From NCBI RefSeq assembly GCF_016617715.1, contig NZ_CP067225.1:2344501-2408500 (forward strand): a DNA stretch of 64,000 nucleotides, written 5' to 3'. Shown here in pieces: positions 18,768 through 26,938 of the stretch. The notes under the pieces are model-generated. The model saw only the letters and a program-made list of their open reading frames with translations, made no database searches and was not told where the DNA came from. This stretch comes from Paracoccus sp. MC1862. Lineage in GTDB: Bacteria; Pseudomonadota; Alphaproteobacteria; Rhodobacterales; Rhodobacteraceae. Position 1 is the stretch's first letter, and each line of letters begins with the position of its first letter. A program made the position numbers and the translations under genes.

Positions 18768-19008
18768 CAGTGCCCCTGATATAGGCCCCGGGCCACGCTC
18801 CGACCACGTCCGAACCCGAAGCTCAGCCATGCAGAAAATGCATAGCAAGTGCTTGTTTACGTTTCGTTAACATAGCTCGACAGCGTACAAAGCTGCGTTT
18901 GCCCTTGCGTCAGAAGCCGCTCCTCTCGAAGAAAACTTCCGAGACACAGCACTTCCCGCAGTTTCCTTGCGCAAGAGCGCCGCTTTGTCGCAGCCATTGT
19001 CCTGCGCC

Positions 19009-19728
19009 TCAGCGCCAGTCCCCTAGTGCCACCTGCCACAGGGTCAGCGCCGCTACGGCCGCCGTATCAGCGCGCAGCACCCGCGGGCCGAGGCTGACCC
19101 GGTGGACGCAACCCATCCCCGCAAGCCGCTGCCGCTCGGCCTCCGACCATCCCCCCTCCGGCCCGATCAGCACCGCCCATGGACCGCCGGGCAACCCCGC
19201 CAGGGTCTCGGCCGGCCCCGCCAGCGCCTCGTCCGCCCAGAGGATGCGCCGCCCCTGATCCCAGCCGTCCAGCAGCCGCCCCAGCGGCAGCAGGGCGTCG
19301 ACCGGCGGGACAAAGGTGCCGCCGCATTGCTCGGCGGCTTCCACGGCATGGGCCTGCAGCCGGTCCTGCCGGATGCGTTCCGAATTGGTATGGTCGGTCT
19401 GCACCGGCAGGATGCGTGCCGCCCCCAGTTCCGCCGCCTTTTCCACGATGAAATCGGTCCGCGCCTTCTTGATCGGCGCGAAGACCAGCCACAGGTCCGG
19501 CGGATCAAGCTGCGGCGCGACCTGCCCCACAAGCTCGACCTCTCCGCCCCGCTTGCCCGCCGAAACCAGCCGCGCCGTCCATTCGCCGTCGCGCCCGTTG
19601 AAGACCGCGATCTCGGCGCCCGAACCCAGCCGCATCACCGTTGAAAGATAATGTGACTGGTCCGTGTCCAAGGGCACGGGTTGTCCCGGGGCGAAGCGGT
19701 GATCTATGTAAAGCCTGATCTTTCCCAT
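19009..19728 (-). CDS. rsmE: 16S rRNA (uracil-1498-N3)-methyltransferase
   Basis: A 239-residue SPOUT-family RNA methyltransferase that acts on U1498 of the ribosomal decoding region. Diagnostic segments are HYLSTVMRL near the N-terminus (PUA-like part), KKARTDFIVEKAAELG, and the knotted SAM site LIGPEGGWSEAE followed by SLGPRVLRADTAAVAAL. Its start codon overlaps a possible ubiA start on the opposite strand. Confidence 0.95.
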   Translation of the reverse strand: MGKIRLYIDHRFAPGQPVPLDTDQSHYLSTVMRLGSGAEIAVFNGRDGEWTARLVSAGKRGGEVELVGQVAPQLDPPDLWLVFAPIKKARTDFIVEKAAELGAARILPVQTDHTNSERIRQDRLQAHAVEAAEQCGGTFVPPVDALLPLGRLLDGWDQGRRILWADEALAGPAETLAGLPGGPWAVLIGPEGGWSEAERQRLAGMGCVHRVSLGPRVLRADTAAVAALTLWQVALGDWR

Positions 19729-19741
19729 GACGGCGGACCCT

Positions 19742-20698
19742 ATGCAGTCTGATGTCTCAACGCCACAGGCCATGGCAACGGTTGCGGATGCGCCGCGCGG
19801 CAACTGGGTGGACCGGCTGGCCCCGCCCGCGTCCCGCCCCTGGCTGCGCCTCAGCCGCGCCGACCGGCCCATCGGGACGTGGCTTCTGCTGCTGCCCTGC
19901 TGGTGGGGAACGGGGCTTGCGATGATGGCCGACCGGCCGTTGTGGGTGGACCTGTGGGTCGTGATCGCCTGCGCCATCGGATCTGTGGTGATGCGGGGGG
20001 CGGGCTGCACCTGGAACGACATCACCGACCGCGACATCGACGGCTCGGTCGCGCGCACCCGCTCGCGCCCGCTGCCCTCGGGGCAGGTCACGCTGCGGGG
20101 CACCTTCATCTGGCTGGGGGCGCAACTCGCCATAGGCGCGCTGATCCTGTTCACCATGAACGCGGCGGCCATCGCGCTGGGGGTGGCCTCGCTGGCGCTG
20201 GTCGCGGTCTATCCCTTTGCCAAGCGCTTCACCTGGTGGCCGCAGGTCTTCCTGGGCCTCGCCTTCAACTGGGGGGTGCTGGTGGCCTTTGCCGCGCATG
20301 GCGGCACCCTGCACCCGGCGCCAGTGCTGGCCTATGCGGCGGGCATCCTCTGGACGCTGTTCTACGACACCATCTACGCCCACCAGGACGCCGAGGATGA
20401 CGCCCTGATCGGGGTCAAGTCCACCGCCCGGCTGTTCGGCAAGGACAGTCCGCGCTGGCTTCTGGGCTTTGCCGCGGGCGCGGTCGTGCTGCTGGCGGCG
20501 GCGGTTGCGGCGACCCGGCCCTCGGTCCTGCAGGCGGTGATCGGCACCGCCGGGATCGCGGGCTTCGCCCTGCATCTGTCGTGGCAGTTGCGCCGGTTCG
20601 ACCCCGGCGACAGCCCGGCGCTGCTGCGGCTGTTCCGGTCCAACCGCGACGCGGGGCTGATCGTCGCGGGCGCGCTGTTCCTCGCCGGGCTGGCGTGA
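19742..20698 (+). CDS. ubiA: 4-hydroxybenzoate polyprenyltransferase
   Basis: An integral membrane prenyltransferase that attaches the polyprenyl tail to 4-hydroxybenzoate in ubiquinone synthesis. Both Mg2+-diphosphate motifs are present: NDITDRDIDGSVARTRSRPL and DTIYAHQDAEDD, with about nine membrane helices. ATG 19742 (318 residues) is preferred over ATG 19727, because GGCGGA lies just before the former and the latter would overlap the divergent rsmE start codon. Either would keep all conserved parts. Confidence 0.93.
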   Translation: MQSDVSTPQAMATVADAPRGNWVDRLAPPASRPWLRLSRADRPIGTWLLLLPCWWGTGLAMMADRPLWVDLWVVIACAIGSVVMRGAGCTWNDITDRDIDGSVARTRSRPLPSGQVTLRGTFIWLGAQLAIGALILFTMNAAAIALGVASLALVAVYPFAKRFTWWPQVFLGLAFNWGVLVAFAAHGGTLHPAPVLAYAAGILWTLFYDTIYAHQDAEDDALIGVKSTARLFGKDSPRWLLGFAAGAVVLLAAAVAATRPSVLQAVIGTAGIAGFALHLSWQLRRFDPGDSPALLRLFRSNRDAGLIVAGALFLAGLA

Positions 20699-20756
20699 TT
20701 GCCGAACCCACCCCGCGCGCCCATGTCGGGCGGGATCAAGAACGAAAGGCCCGGTG

Positions 20757-22901
20757 ATGGGCGAAGGGACGTCCAAACCCCGCCGCGCGCGGAACTGGTT
20801 CCTGGGGCTGGTGCTGCTGGCCTCGGGCGCGGTCGCGGCCTACGAGGCCGGCCGCCGGGCCGTTCCCGCCTTTGAACGGCACACGCTGGCGCAGGTGCAG
20901 GCGGCGCTGGATCAGGCCGGGGCCGGCTGGGCCGGGGCCGAGGCCGACGGCCTGACCCTGCGCCTGACCGGCACCGCCCCCGACGAGGTGCAGCGCATCC
21001 GCGCCGTGGCGCTGGCGACCGAGGCCGCGCGCTTCGCCCGGATCGAGGACGCGACGCAGGTTCCCCGCCCCCCCGAAACCGCGCCCCCCTCCTTCCGGTT
21101 CGAGGTGCTGCGGGGCGAAGCCGGCACCTCGGTCATCGGCCTTGCCCCCGCGGCCATGGACCGCGACGGCCTGCTGGCGCGGCTGGAACGCGCGGCGGGG
21201 ACCGGCGGACTGACCGACCTGCTGGAAACCGCCGACCACCCCGCCCCCGAGGGCTGGGACGAGGCCGTGGCCTTCGCCGTCAAGGCCGCCGGGCAGATGC
21301 CGCGCGCCAAGATCGCGGTCACGCCCGGCCATGTGCGGATCGACGCCATCACCGATGGCGAGGGCGAAAAGACGCGGCTGGAACAATCGCTCGCGGCGGC
21401 GGTCCCCGAAGGCGTCACCCTTGTCACCGACATTTCCGCGCCGCGCCCGCTGATCTCGCCCTTTGCGCTTGAACTGGTCAGGACGCCCGAGGGCACGCGC
21501 CTGGACCGCTGCGCCGCCGATACCGAGCCTGCGCTGGGGCGCATCCTGTCGGCCGCCGCGCAGGCCGGGGCCGATGCGGCGCCCTGCCCGCTGGGGCTGG
21601 GCGCGCCCTCGCCGGACTGGGCCGATGCCGCGGTCGCGGGCATCGCCGCGCTGAATGCGCTGCCGCAGGGGCGACTGGCGATCCGCGACCTGCGGGTGAC
21701 GCTGGCCGCCCCTCATGACGTGCCGCCCGAGGGTTTCGCCGCCGCCCGCGACCGGCTGGCCGAGGCCCTGCCCCCCGGCTTCACGCTGGACGCCACGCTC
21801 GCCCCGCCGCCGGACGCGGACAATCCGCCGCCGGGTTTTGTCGCCGTCGCGGATGGCGAGGGCATCCGGCTGCGCGGCACCATCGCCGACCAGGGCACGG
21901 GCGACGCGCTGGCAAGCCTTGCCGGCGCCCGCTTCGGGGCGGTGGACAGCGGCCTGACGGTGCGCCCCGATGCGCCGCCCGGCTGGACCGCCCGCGTCTT
22001 CGCCGCGCTCGAGGCGATGGACGCGATGGAGCAGGGGACGGCCACGGTCACGCCCGACCTGATCCGGCTTGCCGGCACCACCGCCAGCCCCACCGCCGCG
22101 CCGCAGATCGCCGATCTGCTGGCGGCGCGGCTGGGGTCGGGGGCGGTCTATGAACTGTCGCTGATCTACGACCCCCGGCTGGACCCGGCGGTGGACCTGC
22201 CCTCGGGGACCGACTGCGTGGACGCGCTGAACGCCACGGTGCAGCAATCCGCCATCGGCTTCGAGCCGAACCGCGCCGTCATCGCGGGCGACGTGGCCCC
22301 GGTCATCGAGGCGCTGGCCGCGACCATGGCCCGCTGTTCCGGCTTCCGCATCGAGATCGGCGGCCATACCGATTCGCAGGGCGCCGACAGCTTCAACCGC
22401 GAGCTTTCCGCCCAGCGCGCCCAGGCCGTGCTGGATGCCATGGCCGGGGGCGGCATCGACACCGCGCAGATGGTCGCCGTGGGCTATGGCGAGACCCGCC
22501 CGCTCGGCCCCAACGACACCCCCGCCGGGCGCGAGGCCAACCGCCGGATCGAGTTCCGCCTGCTCTCGCCCGAGCCGCTGGACCGCACCCCGCCCTCTGC
22601 CACCATCACCCGCGGCGTGACCGGCGGCCCGGCGCCCGCCGCCGAGCCTCCTCCACCCGGCGCGATCGTTGCCGGGGACGGGAGTTCCGGCGACACTGCC
22701 CCGGCGGCAGGGGCGGGTGACGGTCCCACCCCCGACGAGATCGCCGAGGCCGAGGGCATCTCGATCCGCCCCGACCGCGTCACCATCGAGAACGGCCGCC
22801 TGACCACCCCGGTCCCGCCGCCGCTGTTCCAAAGCGCCGAGCCGGACGAGACCGCCCTGCCCGACGGCATCCGCCGCCCGAGGGCGCGGCCGCAGGAGTG
22901 A
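20757..22901 (+). CDS. OmpA-family envelope protein with repeated BON-like units
   Basis: A 714-residue protein anchored by one N-terminal hydrophobic helix (about 14-30). Residues 40-480 hold three imperfect repeats of roughly 140 residues, each with a W-containing opening (PEGW, SPDW or PPGW), an AL or AM helix and a G-T-rich strand, similar to BON domains. The OmpA/Pal peptidoglycan-binding domain is at about 498-602, with IEIGGHTDSQG, LSAQRAQAVLDAM, VGYGETRPL and NRRIEFRL. The tail is Pro/Ala-rich. It probably links the inner membrane to the cell wall. ATG 20757 follows AAAGG and is preferred over a GTG three bases earlier. Confidence 0.85.
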   Translation: MGEGTSKPRRARNWFLGLVLLASGAVAAYEAGRRAVPAFERHTLAQVQAALDQAGAGWAGAEADGLTLRLTGTAPDEVQRIRAVALATEAARFARIEDATQVPRPPETAPPSFRFEVLRGEAGTSVIGLAPAAMDRDGLLARLERAAGTGGLTDLLETADHPAPEGWDEAVAFAVKAAGQMPRAKIAVTPGHVRIDAITDGEGEKTRLEQSLAAAVPEGVTLVTDISAPRPLISPFALELVRTPEGTRLDRCAADTEPALGRILSAAAQAGADAAPCPLGLGAPSPDWADAAVAGIAALNALPQGRLAIRDLRVTLAAPHDVPPEGFAAARDRLAEALPPGFTLDATLAPPPDADNPPPGFVAVADGEGIRLRGTIADQGTGDALASLAGARFGAVDSGLTVRPDAPPGWTARVFAALEAMDAMEQGTATVTPDLIRLAGTTASPTAAPQIADLLAARLGSGAVYELSLIYDPRLDPAVDLPSGTDCVDALNATVQQSAIGFEPNRAVIAGDVAPVIEALAATMARCSGFRIEIGGHTDSQGADSFNRELSAQRAQAVLDAMAGGGIDTAQMVAVGYGETRPLGPNDTPAGREANRRIEFRLLSPEPLDRTPPSATITRGVTGGPAPAAEPPPPGAIVAGDGSSGDTAPAAGAGDGPTPDEIAEAEGISIRPDRVTIENGRLTTPVPPPLFQSAEPDETALPDGIRRPRARPQE

Positions 22902-22916
22902 TGCGGCCGAGGCGTA

Positions 22917-22955
22917 TGCATCGGCCGTGCATCACCTGTGCATCACTCGTGCATC
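22917..22955 (+). promoter_or_regulatory. Array of four TGCATC repeats at 11 bp spacing
   Basis: TGCATC occurs at 22917, 22928, 22939 and 22950, exactly 11 bp apart, with non-conserved bases between; three of the four are GTGCATC. A 7+4 organisation with one helical turn per unit is how OmpR/PhoB-family response regulators bind. The array begins 15 bases after the OmpA gene and precedes the small membrane coiled-coil gene in the same orientation. A second array of the same design precedes sppA (37021-37059). The bound protein is unknown. Confidence 0.6.
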
Positions 22956-22971
22956 GAAAAAAACTGCCTGA

Positions 22972-23322
22972 TTGGCAGTGCCGAGGATCGCACCCTTTCC
23001 GACGGGACTCCCTCTCGATCCGTCGCATCCGGGCGGCCAGACGTGCCCTCTGAACCAGCCGGAACTGCTGATCGCAGCCGGTGGCACCTTGTTCACAGCC
23101 TTCCTGCCGGGCTGGCTGGCAGCCTGGCTTGCCCTGCGGGCCAGTGAGCCCGCACGACCTGCCCTCCTGCCACCGCGCACGCCCGACCGGCTGTCTGCCG
23201 CCCGAGGAGACCTCGCCGCGGCCCGCGACAACCTGCGCGCGGCACGGTCCGCAATCGAGGAATCGCGCGCCCGCACCGACACCGGCCCCATGCGCGCAAC
23301 GGGTCAGAACCACGGACCCTGA
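22972..23322 (+). CDS. Small membrane-anchored coiled-coil protein
   Basis: Unrecognised protein with good coding character (GC-rich third positions). The core is a membrane helix (LLIAAGGTLFTAFLPGWLAA) followed by a charged Ala/Arg helix with heptad character (LSAARGDLAAARDNLRAARS). The start is uncertain: TTG 22972 gives 116 residues but may be part of a -35 box; GTG 22978 and CTG 23050 (90 residues, beginning LNQPELL) are alternatives, and none has a clear ribosome site. It follows the OmpA-family gene and the 11 bp repeat array, and ends eight bases from the convergent prmA stop. An envelope role is inferred from the context. Confidence 0.6.
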   Translation: MAVPRIAPFPTGLPLDPSHPGGQTCPLNQPELLIAAGGTLFTAFLPGWLAAWLALRASEPARPALLPPRTPDRLSAARGDLAAARDNLRAARSAIEESRARTDTGPMRATGQNHGP

Positions 23323-23330
23323 GCAGGGCT

Positions 23331-24209
23331 TCAACCTTCCGCCGGACGTCCGACCACCAGCGTGGCCCATTCCCCCAGATCGTCGCGGCGCTGCAGCGGC
23401 ACCCCTGCCTCGGCATAGGCGGCGGCCACCTCCTCGGCCTGACCGACAAGGATGCCGGACAGGATCGCCTTGCCGCCGGGCGCGAGGTGACGGGCCATGT
23501 CGGGCGCAAGCTCGATCAACGGCTGCTTGAGGATATTTGCGAAAACAAGGTCATAAGGGCGCGCGTCATGCAGCAGCGGATGGCCGAAGCCTTCGGCCAT
23601 CACGCATTCCACCCGCCCGGCAAGGCCGTTGGCGATCACATTCGCCTGCGCCGTCTCGACCGCCACCGGGTCGATGTCCGAGGCCAGCACCACCCCGGGC
23701 AGCACCCTGGCCGCCGCCATCGCCAGAACCGCCGTCCCGCAACCGATGTCCGCCACCCGCTCGGGCGTCTCGCCATCCCCGATCATGCGGTCCAAGGCCA
23801 GCAGGCAGCCGCGCGTGGTGTCGTGATGGCCGGTGCCGAAGGCCATCGCCGCCTCGATCAGCAGTGCCTCGGACCCTTCGGGCACGCGGTCGGCGTCATG
23901 GGCGCCATGAACGAAGAAGCGCCCGGCCTCGACCGGGGTCAGCTCGCGGCGGACATGGGCGACCCAGTCGACCTCGGGCAGTTCCGAGATGGCGAAAGGC
24001 TGCGCCGCATGGGCCGCAGCCAGCAACGCCAGCGCGATCTCGTCCGGGGGATCGGTGAAATAGACGCCGACTTCCCAGCGGTCCGAACCGTCCTCGATCT
24101 CGAAGACGCCGGTGCCGACGGGCTCGGGGTCCAGGTCCTCGCAGGCCTCGGCCAGTCCTTCGGCGGCTTCGCGGCCCTGCAGATGGGTCAGGGCGGTCCA
24201 GGTGGGCAT
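23331..24209 (-). CDS. prmA: Ribosomal protein L11 methyltransferase
   Basis: Trimethylates ribosomal protein L11. The 292-residue protein has an N-terminal L11-recognition domain, the linker MAFGTGHHDTTRGCL, the SAM site ADIGCGTAVLAMAAA and FANILKQPL, the substrate loop typical of PrmA. Its start codon shares a base with the msrA stop codon (TGATG), so it is translationally coupled behind msrA. Confidence 0.94.
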   Translation of the reverse strand: MPTWTALTHLQGREAAEGLAEACEDLDPEPVGTGVFEIEDGSDRWEVGVYFTDPPDEIALALLAAAHAAQPFAISELPEVDWVAHVRRELTPVEAGRFFVHGAHDADRVPEGSEALLIEAAMAFGTGHHDTTRGCLLALDRMIGDGETPERVADIGCGTAVLAMAAARVLPGVVLASDIDPVAVETAQANVIANGLAGRVECVMAEGFGHPLLHDARPYDLVFANILKQPLIELAPDMARHLAPGGKAILSGILVGQAEEVAAAYAEAGVPLQRRDDLGEWATLVVGRPAEG

Positions 24210-24877
24210 CAGACGGCGCCGCCGGCCGCGACCGAACTGCCGCCGCTGGACGAAGGCGAAGGTTCCGGGTTGCCATCGCCGTCGCCTACGGTCGCCTCAT
24301 GCAGCGCGCTGGCTTGGGACGCCTGCACGCCGGTGCCGCGCAGGTTGCAGTAGCCGTCAGGCACCTTGTGCAGATACTGCTGGTGCAGGTCCTCGGGCGC
24401 GCGCCAGAAATGATCCAGCGGCGCGATCTGGGTGGTGATGCCGCCGTATCCCCCGACCGCAAGGCGGTTGCCATAGTCCACGCGCGTCATCTCGGCCGCG
24501 GCAAGCTGGCTGTCGTTGGTGGTGAAGATGGCCGAGCGATACTGGTCGCCGATATCGTTGCCCTGCCGGTTGCCCTGCGTGGGATCGTGGTTTTCCCAGA
24601 AGAGCTTGAGGATCTGTTCCGTGCTGATCCGGCTGGGGTCATAGACGATACGGACGACCTCGGCATGCCCGGTGCGGCCGCCGCAGACCTGCTTGTAGGT
24701 CGGGTCCGCGACATTGCCGCCGGCAAATCCGACCTCGGTCAGAAAGACGCCGGGCTGTTGCCAGAACAGCCGCTCGACGCCCCAGTAGCAGCCCATGCCG
24801 AGGACGATTTCCTCGAAGCCCGCAGGGGTGGGGGTATCGAGCGGACGGTTGTAGATGGCGTGGATGGGGGTGGGCAT
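24209..24877 (-). CDS. msrA: Peptide methionine sulfoxide reductase MsrA
   Basis: Reduces methionine-S-sulfoxide in proteins. The catalytic cysteine is C30 in GMGCYWGVE; GGRTGHAEVVRIVYDP, FWENHDPTQGNRQGNDIG and DQYRSAIF are family motifs. At 222 residues it has a C-terminal extension of about 25 residues rich in Gly, Ser and Pro that is not part of the fold. No signal peptide, so cytosolic. It is the first gene of a two-gene unit with prmA. Confidence 0.95.
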   Translation of the reverse strand: MPTPIHAIYNRPLDTPTPAGFEEIVLGMGCYWGVERLFWQQPGVFLTEVGFAGGNVADPTYKQVCGGRTGHAEVVRIVYDPSRISTEQILKLFWENHDPTQGNRQGNDIGDQYRSAIFTTNDSQLAAAEMTRVDYGNRLAVGGYGGITTQIAPLDHFWRAPEDLHQQYLHKVPDGYCNLRGTGVQASQASALHEATVGDGDGNPEPSPSSSGGSSVAAGGAV

Positions 24878-24999
24878 GGCGTGCTCCTGTCGCTGTGGCG
24901 CATGATCTAGGGTGCGGGATGGTGTTGCACAACGGCTTGCAAGGGCGGGTGGTTCGGCGCGAGGTTCCGGCTGCCGTCGCCGGACCGGGGCACTGCCCC

Positions 25000-25040
25000 A
25001 TCGTCGCATACGACGATCCCGGAATATATGGACAAAGGAG
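25000..25040. repeat. Dispersed hairpin element, copy A
   Basis: ATCGTCG-CATA-CGACGAT (25000-25017) is a perfect 7 bp hairpin with a four-base loop, followed by CCCGG and an AT-rich ATATAT run leading into AAAGGAG. The same design recurs at 41163. It sits between the divergent msrA and P1 peptidase genes, so it may be part of the peptidase leader as well as a dispersed repeat. Confidence 0.55.
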
Positions 25041-25046
25041 AATGGC

Positions 25047-26018
25047 ATGCAGCCGGGACCGTCGAACCTGATCACCGATGTCGAGGGGCTGCGGGTCGGG
25101 AACGCGCAGGATGCGCGGCTGAAGTCGGGCGTCACGGTGCTGACCGCCGACGAGCCTTTCGCCTGCGGGGTCCATGTGATGGGCGGCGCGCCGGGAACGC
25201 GGGAAACCGACCTGCTGGCGCCCGACAAGATGGTGCAGGCGGTGGATGCGCTGGTGCTGGCGGGCGGCTCGGCCTTCGGGCTGGGGGCCGCGGAGGGCGT
25301 GATGGCAGGCTTGCGGGCGGCGGGCCGGGGGTTCGCAGTGGGCGAGGCGCTTGTGCCCATTGTTCCCGCGGCGATCCTGTTCGACCTGCTGAACGGCGGC
25401 GACAAGGGGTGGGAGGACAGCCCTTATCCGGCGCTGGGACGGCGGGCGTTCGAGGCGGCCGCTTCGCAGTTCACCCTGGGCACCGCAGGGGCGGGCACGG
25501 GGGCGATGACGGCGCGGTGGAAAGGGGGCCTCGGGTCGGCCTCGGCGGTGCTGGAGGACGGGACGACCGTAGGGGCGCTGGTGGCGGTCAACGCGCTGGG
25601 GTCCGTCACGGCGCCCTCGGGGCAGTTCTGGGCCGGGCCATGGGAGATGGGGGCCGAGTTCGGCGGCGTTGGCCTTGGCGGGCCGTTCGATCCGGGCCAC
25701 GAGCCCGGCCCCGAAAAGCGGCAGGGCGAGGCCACGACCATTGCCATCGTCGCGACCGATGCGGGCTTGGACAAGGCGGCGCTGACGCGGCTGGCGGTGG
25801 CGGCGCATGACGGGCTGGCGCGGGCGATCCTGCCCTCGCACACCCCCTTTGACGGGGATCTGGTCTTTGCCGTCTCGACCGGCCGCCGCCCCGCCGATCC
25901 CTTTCGGCTTGGCCATGCGGCGGCCTGCACACTGGCGCGGGCGGTGGCGCGGGGGGTCTTCGAGGCCACGCCTGCGCCCGGCGACCGCCAGCCCTGCTGG
26001 CGCGAGTGGCGCGGATGA
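25047..26018 (+). CDS. P1 family peptidase (DmpA/BapA-like)
   Basis: A 323-residue aminopeptidase-like member of the Ntn-type family that matures by self-cleavage before a serine. The expected cleavage site G-S is at 185-186 (VNALGSV), after LGTAGAGTGAMTARWKGG at 144-161, and the N-terminal VLAGGSAFGL segment matches. Family members cut beta- or D-amino peptides, or have no known substrate. AAAGGAG lies seven bases before the ATG. No signal peptide is seen. Confidence 0.88.
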   Translation: MQPGPSNLITDVEGLRVGNAQDARLKSGVTVLTADEPFACGVHVMGGAPGTRETDLLAPDKMVQAVDALVLAGGSAFGLGAAEGVMAGLRAAGRGFAVGEALVPIVPAAILFDLLNGGDKGWEDSPYPALGRRAFEAAASQFTLGTAGAGTGAMTARWKGGLGSASAVLEDGTTVGALVAVNALGSVTAPSGQFWAGPWEMGAEFGGVGLGGPFDPGHEPGPEKRQGEATTIAIVATDAGLDKAALTRLAVAAHDGLARAILPSHTPFDGDLVFAVSTGRRPADPFRLGHAAACTLARAVARGVFEATPAPGDRQPCWREWRG

Positions 26019-26079
26019 AAAGGGGGCAAGGCACATGGCCCCGCCCCTGTTTCGCCTTGGGAGAGGGAGGCCCCGGCGA

Positions 26080-26781
26080 TCAGCGATAAACGTAGACGAT
26101 GCGGCGTTCGTCGTTCACCAGCACGGGCAGTTCGTTGACGACCACATAGCGATAGTCCGACTGGCCGGGAACTTCATACAGCGTCACCGCGTCCGGGATG
26201 CCCGCGCCGACGACAACCTCGCCGTCCAGGATCACCGGCTGCTGCGGGTTGGCGGTGATGTAGGTGCGGACCTCGGGCGGCGGCTCGGGGGTCGCCACGT
26301 TGCCTGCCGTTCCGCCGAGGGCCGCGCCCACAAGCGCACCGACCGGACCGCCCACGACCGCGCCCATGGCAGCACCACCCGCCGCGCCGACGGCGGTGTT
26401 CTGGCCTTCGACGGGGTTCTGGGCGGGCGCCTCGATCACGGTCACGCCGACGGTCTGGCGGTTCTCGTAAAGCGGCTGCGGCTGCTCACCGACCTGCGCG
26501 GTCAGGTAGTCGCCATAGGCCCAGCCCTCTTGCCCGTTGTAGGTGACCTGGCACCAGTTGGCCGTCTCGATGCAGCCCGCGACAGACACCTCGTCGCCAT
26601 TGGCGATGACGCCGAGGATCGAGGCGGTCGATTGCGGGCCAGACCGCAGGTTCAGGTCGGTCGCGGCCGTCGCCGTCGTGGGCGCGCCGCCGGGAGACAG
26701 GGCAGGTTCGGCGGTCTGCGCGAAGGCAGCCCCCGCCATGGTCAGCGCGGCAATGGTCGTGGTCGCAAAGAACGTCCGCAT
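26080..26781 (-). CDS. Secreted SH3-domain protein with glycine zipper
   Basis: A 233-residue exported protein: signal peptide 1-21 (ending AFAQ), a bacterial SH3 domain at about 38-95 (TDLNLRSGPQST, then GWAYGDYL), a Gly/Ala-rich glycine-zipper helix at about 125-160 (GGAAMGAVVGGPVGALVGAA), and a C-terminal region with VVVNELPVLVNDERRIVYVYR, like the DUF1236 tails of alphaproteobacterial envelope proteins. Probably periplasmic and cell-wall associated. The function is not known. Confidence 0.82.
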   Translation of the reverse strand: MRTFFATTTIAALTMAGAAFAQTAEPALSPGGAPTTATAATDLNLRSGPQSTASILGVIANGDEVSVAGCIETANWCQVTYNGQEGWAYGDYLTAQVGEQPQPLYENRQTVGVTVIEAPAQNPVEGQNTAVGAAGGAAMGAVVGGPVGALVGAALGGTAGNVATPEPPPEVRTYITANPQQPVILDGEVVVGAGIPDAVTLYEVPGQSDYRYVVVNELPVLVNDERRIVYVYR

Positions 26782-26938
26782 GAAATATCTCCGTCAGGTT
26801 CGGGGCGCTTGCCCCTTGGATGCGGGAACAATGCCGGCCAAGCGGACACGGTTCGTTCACGTTCCGGCGAACGCTGGACAATGGCGGCGCGGGTGCTCAC
26901 CTTGGCGCGGAAACGGAACCCTGCCCCGGAGACCCGCC

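Noticed and set aside
20736..22832. 698-codon minus-strand frame opposite the OmpA-family gene
   Set aside because: The translation is a Gly/Arg-rich antisense shadow without a ribosome site, and the plus strand has clear domains.
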